A stretch of 7,813 nucleotides of DNA from Smithellaceae bacterium. Its GTDB lineage: Bacteria; Desulfobacterota; Syntrophia; Syntrophales; JAQULV01. Under the pieces are notes generated by a model. The model saw only the letters and a program-made list of their open reading frames with translations, made no database searches and had not been told where the DNA came from. Both the position numbers and the translations under genes were made by a program. Position 1 is the first letter of the stretch. Each line of letters starts with the position of its first letter. Positions 6,273-7,813 of the stretch are shown piece after piece. The stretch lies in NCBI GenBank assembly GCA_028718405.1, contig JAQULV010000045.1:1-7813 (forward strand). The letters run 5' to 3'.

Positions 6273-6531
6273 AATCATGGATGATTTCCGCTGAGCGGGC
6301 TGCCAAGCCCTCTCCCGGAGGGGCTCCGATCGGAAGTATCTCTGAGGTTGTGGTGCAAATTCCCTTCCGTATCTCAGTCGTTTCCTGAGACTGGTTTTCC
6401 TTAAGTGAAGTTTCCTTAGCTCTTTCTTCTGATGATCAGTTGATAATAGGTATGTCAGGGTAGCTATGATTCGATATCGGCGCGTCACGAGTAGGATTCA
6501 ATGAGATAATCCATATGGAGGGAGGAGTATT

Positions 6532-7047
6532 ATGAAAACAAGGATAACAAGCGCAGCCTTCGCAATCTATTCCGTTATGGTCCTTTGTATTGCCGTCGGC
6601 TGCATGATTCCCAATTACGGAAGCATTATCCCCGACGAGGCGGTAACGAAATCGTTCTCAGCTTTTAAACTCGATGCGGGGATGAATTATTACTACAGCG
6701 GTTCCGATGTCTACCCAGATGCCATCATGGGATTGAATGAACGATATGTCCTCGACTCAGATCTCTGGAAACCTATCAAAGCAACGCCGATCAAAAGCCA
6801 GGCGGATGTGTTTCGCGACTTGGTCGAAGGTATGCAGAACAGGGCTTTGGAAGAGAAGACCTATCCGCACGGGTTCGTCATAAGGGATGACAAGCGGCAA
6901 CCAATTGGTGTCTGGTATTCCCGGCTGGAAGCTTCCACCGTTGTCAAGATGAAGTCCAGCAATCACGTCGTGATCTACACCCCTGAGTTCATCATGAACG
7001 ATGGCGAGATGGAAAACGAAGCCGTGCCGGGCGGAGAACGCCGTTAA
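6532..7047 (+). CDS. Small conserved-type lipoprotein, copy 1 (function unknown)
   Basis: This 171-aa protein has a type II signal peptide: KTR at the N-terminus, a hydrophobic stretch 8-22, and a lipobox AVGC with lipidated C24. The residue after it is Met, not Asp, which favours the outer membrane under the Lol +2 rule if the host is Gram-negative. The mature part begins near NYG (28-30) and contains YYYSGSDVYPDAIMGL (53-68), DSDLW, HGFVIRDDKRQPIGVWY and a terminal VVIYTPE segment, suggesting a compact alpha/beta domain. I associate this pattern with uncharacterised lipoproteins of Desulfobacterota-type bacteria but cannot name a domain. It has no enzyme motif I recognise. GGAGG at 6521-6525, 6 bases upstream, sets the start. 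The next gene begins with a closely related signal peptide and the same NYG motif, so the two are tandem paralogues. Local GC is lower than in the hox genes. Confidence 0.85.
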   Translation: MKTRITSAAFAIYSVMVLCIAVGCMIPNYGSIIPDEAVTKSFSAFKLDAGMNYYYSGSDVYPDAIMGLNERYVLDSDLWKPIKATPIKSQADVFRDLVEGMQNRALEEKTYPHGFVIRDDKRQPIGVWYSRLEASTVVKMKSSNHVVIYTPEFIMNDGEMENEAVPGGERR

Positions 7048-7083
7048 TGGGAATCAGTTCTCTTGAATTAACGGGAATCTGTT
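7044..7083 (+). repeat. Two 16-bp direct repeats at the end of lipoprotein gene 1
   Basis: TTAATGGGAATCAGTT (7044-7059) and TTAACGGGAATCTGTT (7068-7083) match at 14 of 16 positions with a 24-bp period. The first copy contains the gene's TAA stop. A partial third copy, TTAATGGGA, lies at 7265-7273, just before the second leader begins. Confidence 0.55.
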
Positions 7084-7281
7084 GCACGCCGGGGACATTT
7101 CCCCGCGCATTTATGCGGCGGATACTAATCCTTCTTCTTAGGAGATATGGGCAGAAGAAGACCAATGTATGTCTTCGCATCTCCAGTGACAACCAAGACT
7201 CTGGACGGATGATCTTCGGAGACGCCGCCGCCGCTGCCGGAGACGTGATAGACCATTCAATAGCTTAATGGGAGTAGAACA
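7048..7281. other. Spacer between lipoprotein gene 1 and leader 2
   Basis: It contains the direct repeats and hairpins described separately. A 73-codon frame (7047-7268) begins on TAATG overlapping the gene 1 stop, but its translation (for example ILILLLRRYGQKK and GDAAAAAGD) looks non-natural and its RBS is distant (GGAG about 11 bases upstream). I do not call it a gene. Confidence 0.5.
7087..7160 (+). terminator. Cluster of small hairpins downstream of lipoprotein gene 1
   Basis: GGGGA (7091-7095) pairs with TCCCC (7100-7104), and CGCA (7106-7109) with TGCG (7114-7117). Enclosing CGCC (7087-7090) can pair with GGCG (7117-7120), sharing one base, giving a three-way-junction-like shape. A further perfect 8-bp pair is CTTCTTCT (7131-7138) with AGAAGAAG (7153-7160). 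No strong U tract follows, so intrinsic termination is uncertain; the cluster could instead protect the 3' end of the mRNA. Confidence 0.3.
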
Positions 7282-7717
7282 CGGAAGTTGACCCTTTGAT
7301 AATCAATCTTCCCGTTTCTTGTTCTATCATCAGAAGGACTAAGGTTTTTTCGCAAGGAATAGTTCCGAATTTTCTGAGAACCTCATGGTACAAACTTCTG
7401 GACAGGCTTCGGCTTTTTCGGGAAAATATTTCTGAATGATATCTCTCTCGGAGTAAGGGGCGTACGGAAAGGGCTCTAATCATTTTCTGAGAGATGATCA
7501 TTCGATCGGCAGTACTCCTTGAAGTCGCGACGCAACGTTCTTTCTCCTGCGTCGCAGTCATCCGCGGTGACGGACTTCCCCGAGTAGCTTCGTTTGGCGG
7601 CATTCTTTCCCATAGGTTTCCATTATGGGGCGTTCTGAGTGAGATTTGCATTGAGGTATGCCTTCAGCATACGGCGACAAGAGAGTCCACTAATCATCTT
7701 TCATTGAGGAGGAGTTT
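7282..7717 (+). repeat. Long non-coding leader of lipoprotein gene 2, copy of 6131-6531
   Basis: This is the second copy of the leader, offset by about 1,151 bp from the first; that offset is the length of the duplicated unit. It contains a perfect 8-bp hairpin GCGACGCA (7527-7534)/TGCGTCGC (7548-7555) with a 13-base loop, which has no counterpart in copy 1. GAGGAGGAG at 7706-7714 is the RBS for the following gene. Confidence 0.65.
7399..7427 (+). promoter_or_regulatory. Candidate promoter in leader 2 (TGGACA-17-GAAAAT)
   Basis: TGGACA (7399-7404) and GAAAAT (7422-7427) repeat, with the same 17-base spacing, the element at 6244-6272. It lies about 290 bases before the second lipoprotein ATG. 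Whether it is a promoter or a duplicated non-functional block cannot be decided here. Confidence 0.4.
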
Positions 7718-7813
7718 ATGAAAACAAGAAACATAAGAATCGCGTTTGCCTTGGTCATCCTTCTACTCTTGGCCGGGTGCACGGCAGCCAACTACGGAAC
7801 TTTTGCTCCGAAC
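7718..7813 (+). CDS. Small lipoprotein, copy 2; C-terminus beyond right edge
   Basis: Only the first 32 codons are in the window. The N-terminus reads MKTRNIRIAFALVILLLLAGC, a textbook lipoprotein signal peptide with lipobox LAGC and lipidated C21, followed by TAANYGTFAPN. The MKTR start, the hydrophobic stretch and the NYG-x3-P segment after the cysteine parallel lipoprotein 1 (CMIPNYGSIIPD), marking it as a tandem paralogue. Thr at +2 favours outer-membrane sorting in a Gram-negative host. The start is set by GAGGAGGAG ending 3 bases before the ATG. Length and function cannot be judged. Confidence 0.82.
   Translation, partial: MKTRNIRIAFALVILLLLAGCTAANYGTFAPN

Larger units (their letters stand above)
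6131..6531 (+). repeat. Long non-coding leader of lipoprotein gene 1, duplicated at 7282-7717
   Basis: This leader is collinear with the one before the second lipoprotein gene. Shared anchors, in the same order, are CGGAAGT (6131/7282), GATAATCAA (6145/7298), CTAAGGTTTTT (6185/7339), TTCTGGACA (6241/7396), TTTTCG followed two bases later by AAAATA (6260/7416) and GATCGG (6328/7504). Spacing between the first four is nearly constant (14/16, 40/41, 59/60), and the distance from the last to the ATG is 204/214. About 20 extra bases lie between TTCTGGACA and GATCGG in copy 2. A hairpin TCTCAG (6372-6377)/CTGAGA (6385-6390) is followed by GGTTTT. No coding frame is conserved between copies, so the similarity appears to be regulatory or simply inherited from duplication. 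The anchors begin inside the last codons of hoxW. Confidence 0.65.

Noticed and set aside
6150..6488. 112-codon minus-strand frame in leader 1, and the 128-codon counterpart at 7265-7651
   Set aside because: Both leaders carry an antisense frame, but at the shared TTCTGGACA anchor the two are read in different frames, so the protein is not conserved although the DNA is.
7047..7268. 73-codon frame starting on the TAATG overlap after lipoprotein 1
   Set aside because: Distant RBS, hairpins and repeats within it, and no protein-like features.
7494..7721. 75-codon plus-strand frame ending on the second lipoprotein ATG (ATGA overlap)
   Set aside because: No good RBS, no counterpart frame in leader 1, and an unnatural translation.
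1..7813. CRISPR array, tRNA, rRNA or insertion sequence
   Set aside because: No regularly spaced repeats, cloverleaf, rRNA signature, transposase frame or terminal inverted repeats were seen.

Overview
The window looks like a bacterial chromosome fragment from an anaerobe or facultative anaerobe. It has moderately high GC, strong Shine-Dalgarno sites, a soluble NAD-type [NiFe] hydrogenase and tandem lipoprotein genes. The set resembles Desulfobacterota-type (former Deltaproteobacteria) genomes, but that placement is an impression from gene content, not a demonstrated assignment.

Layout. (1) 1-513, minus strand: the N-terminal 171 codons of a zinc-dependent alcohol dehydrogenase that runs off the left edge, with its own RBS and a plausible sigma-70 promoter. 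(2) 514-782: a divergent intergenic region holding a 19-codon mini-ORF with a good RBS. (3) 783-1496: a stand-alone ABC/AAA-type ATPase of the COG3910 kind. (4) 1497-1777: a 281-bp gap with a candidate promoter. (5) 1778-6149: a tight four-gene operon for a group 3d-like (Hox-type) [NiFe] hydrogenase. It comprises a 596-aa electron-transfer subunit (HoxU joined to a NuoG-like C-terminal half), the small subunit HoxY, the large subunit HoxH and the maturation protease HoxW. (6) 6150-7813: two tandem copies of a unit made of a roughly 400-bp non-coding leader followed by a small lipoprotein gene. The second gene is cut by the right edge.

How the genes work together. HoxH carries the Ni-Fe site and HoxY the proximal 4Fe-4S cluster. 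The HoxU/NuoG-like protein has ligands for one 2Fe-2S and up to four 4Fe-4S clusters, so it should wire the hydrogenase to a partner. HoxW would remove the 24-residue C-terminal tail of HoxH after nickel insertion. The usual diaphorase genes hoxF and hoxE are absent from this locus, so the electron partner is not visible here.

The main observations beyond ordinary annotation are the HoxU-NuoG architecture without HoxEF, and the duplicated leader-lipoprotein units. The leaders are collinear and share a promoter-like motif at the same place, although neither appears to encode a protein.
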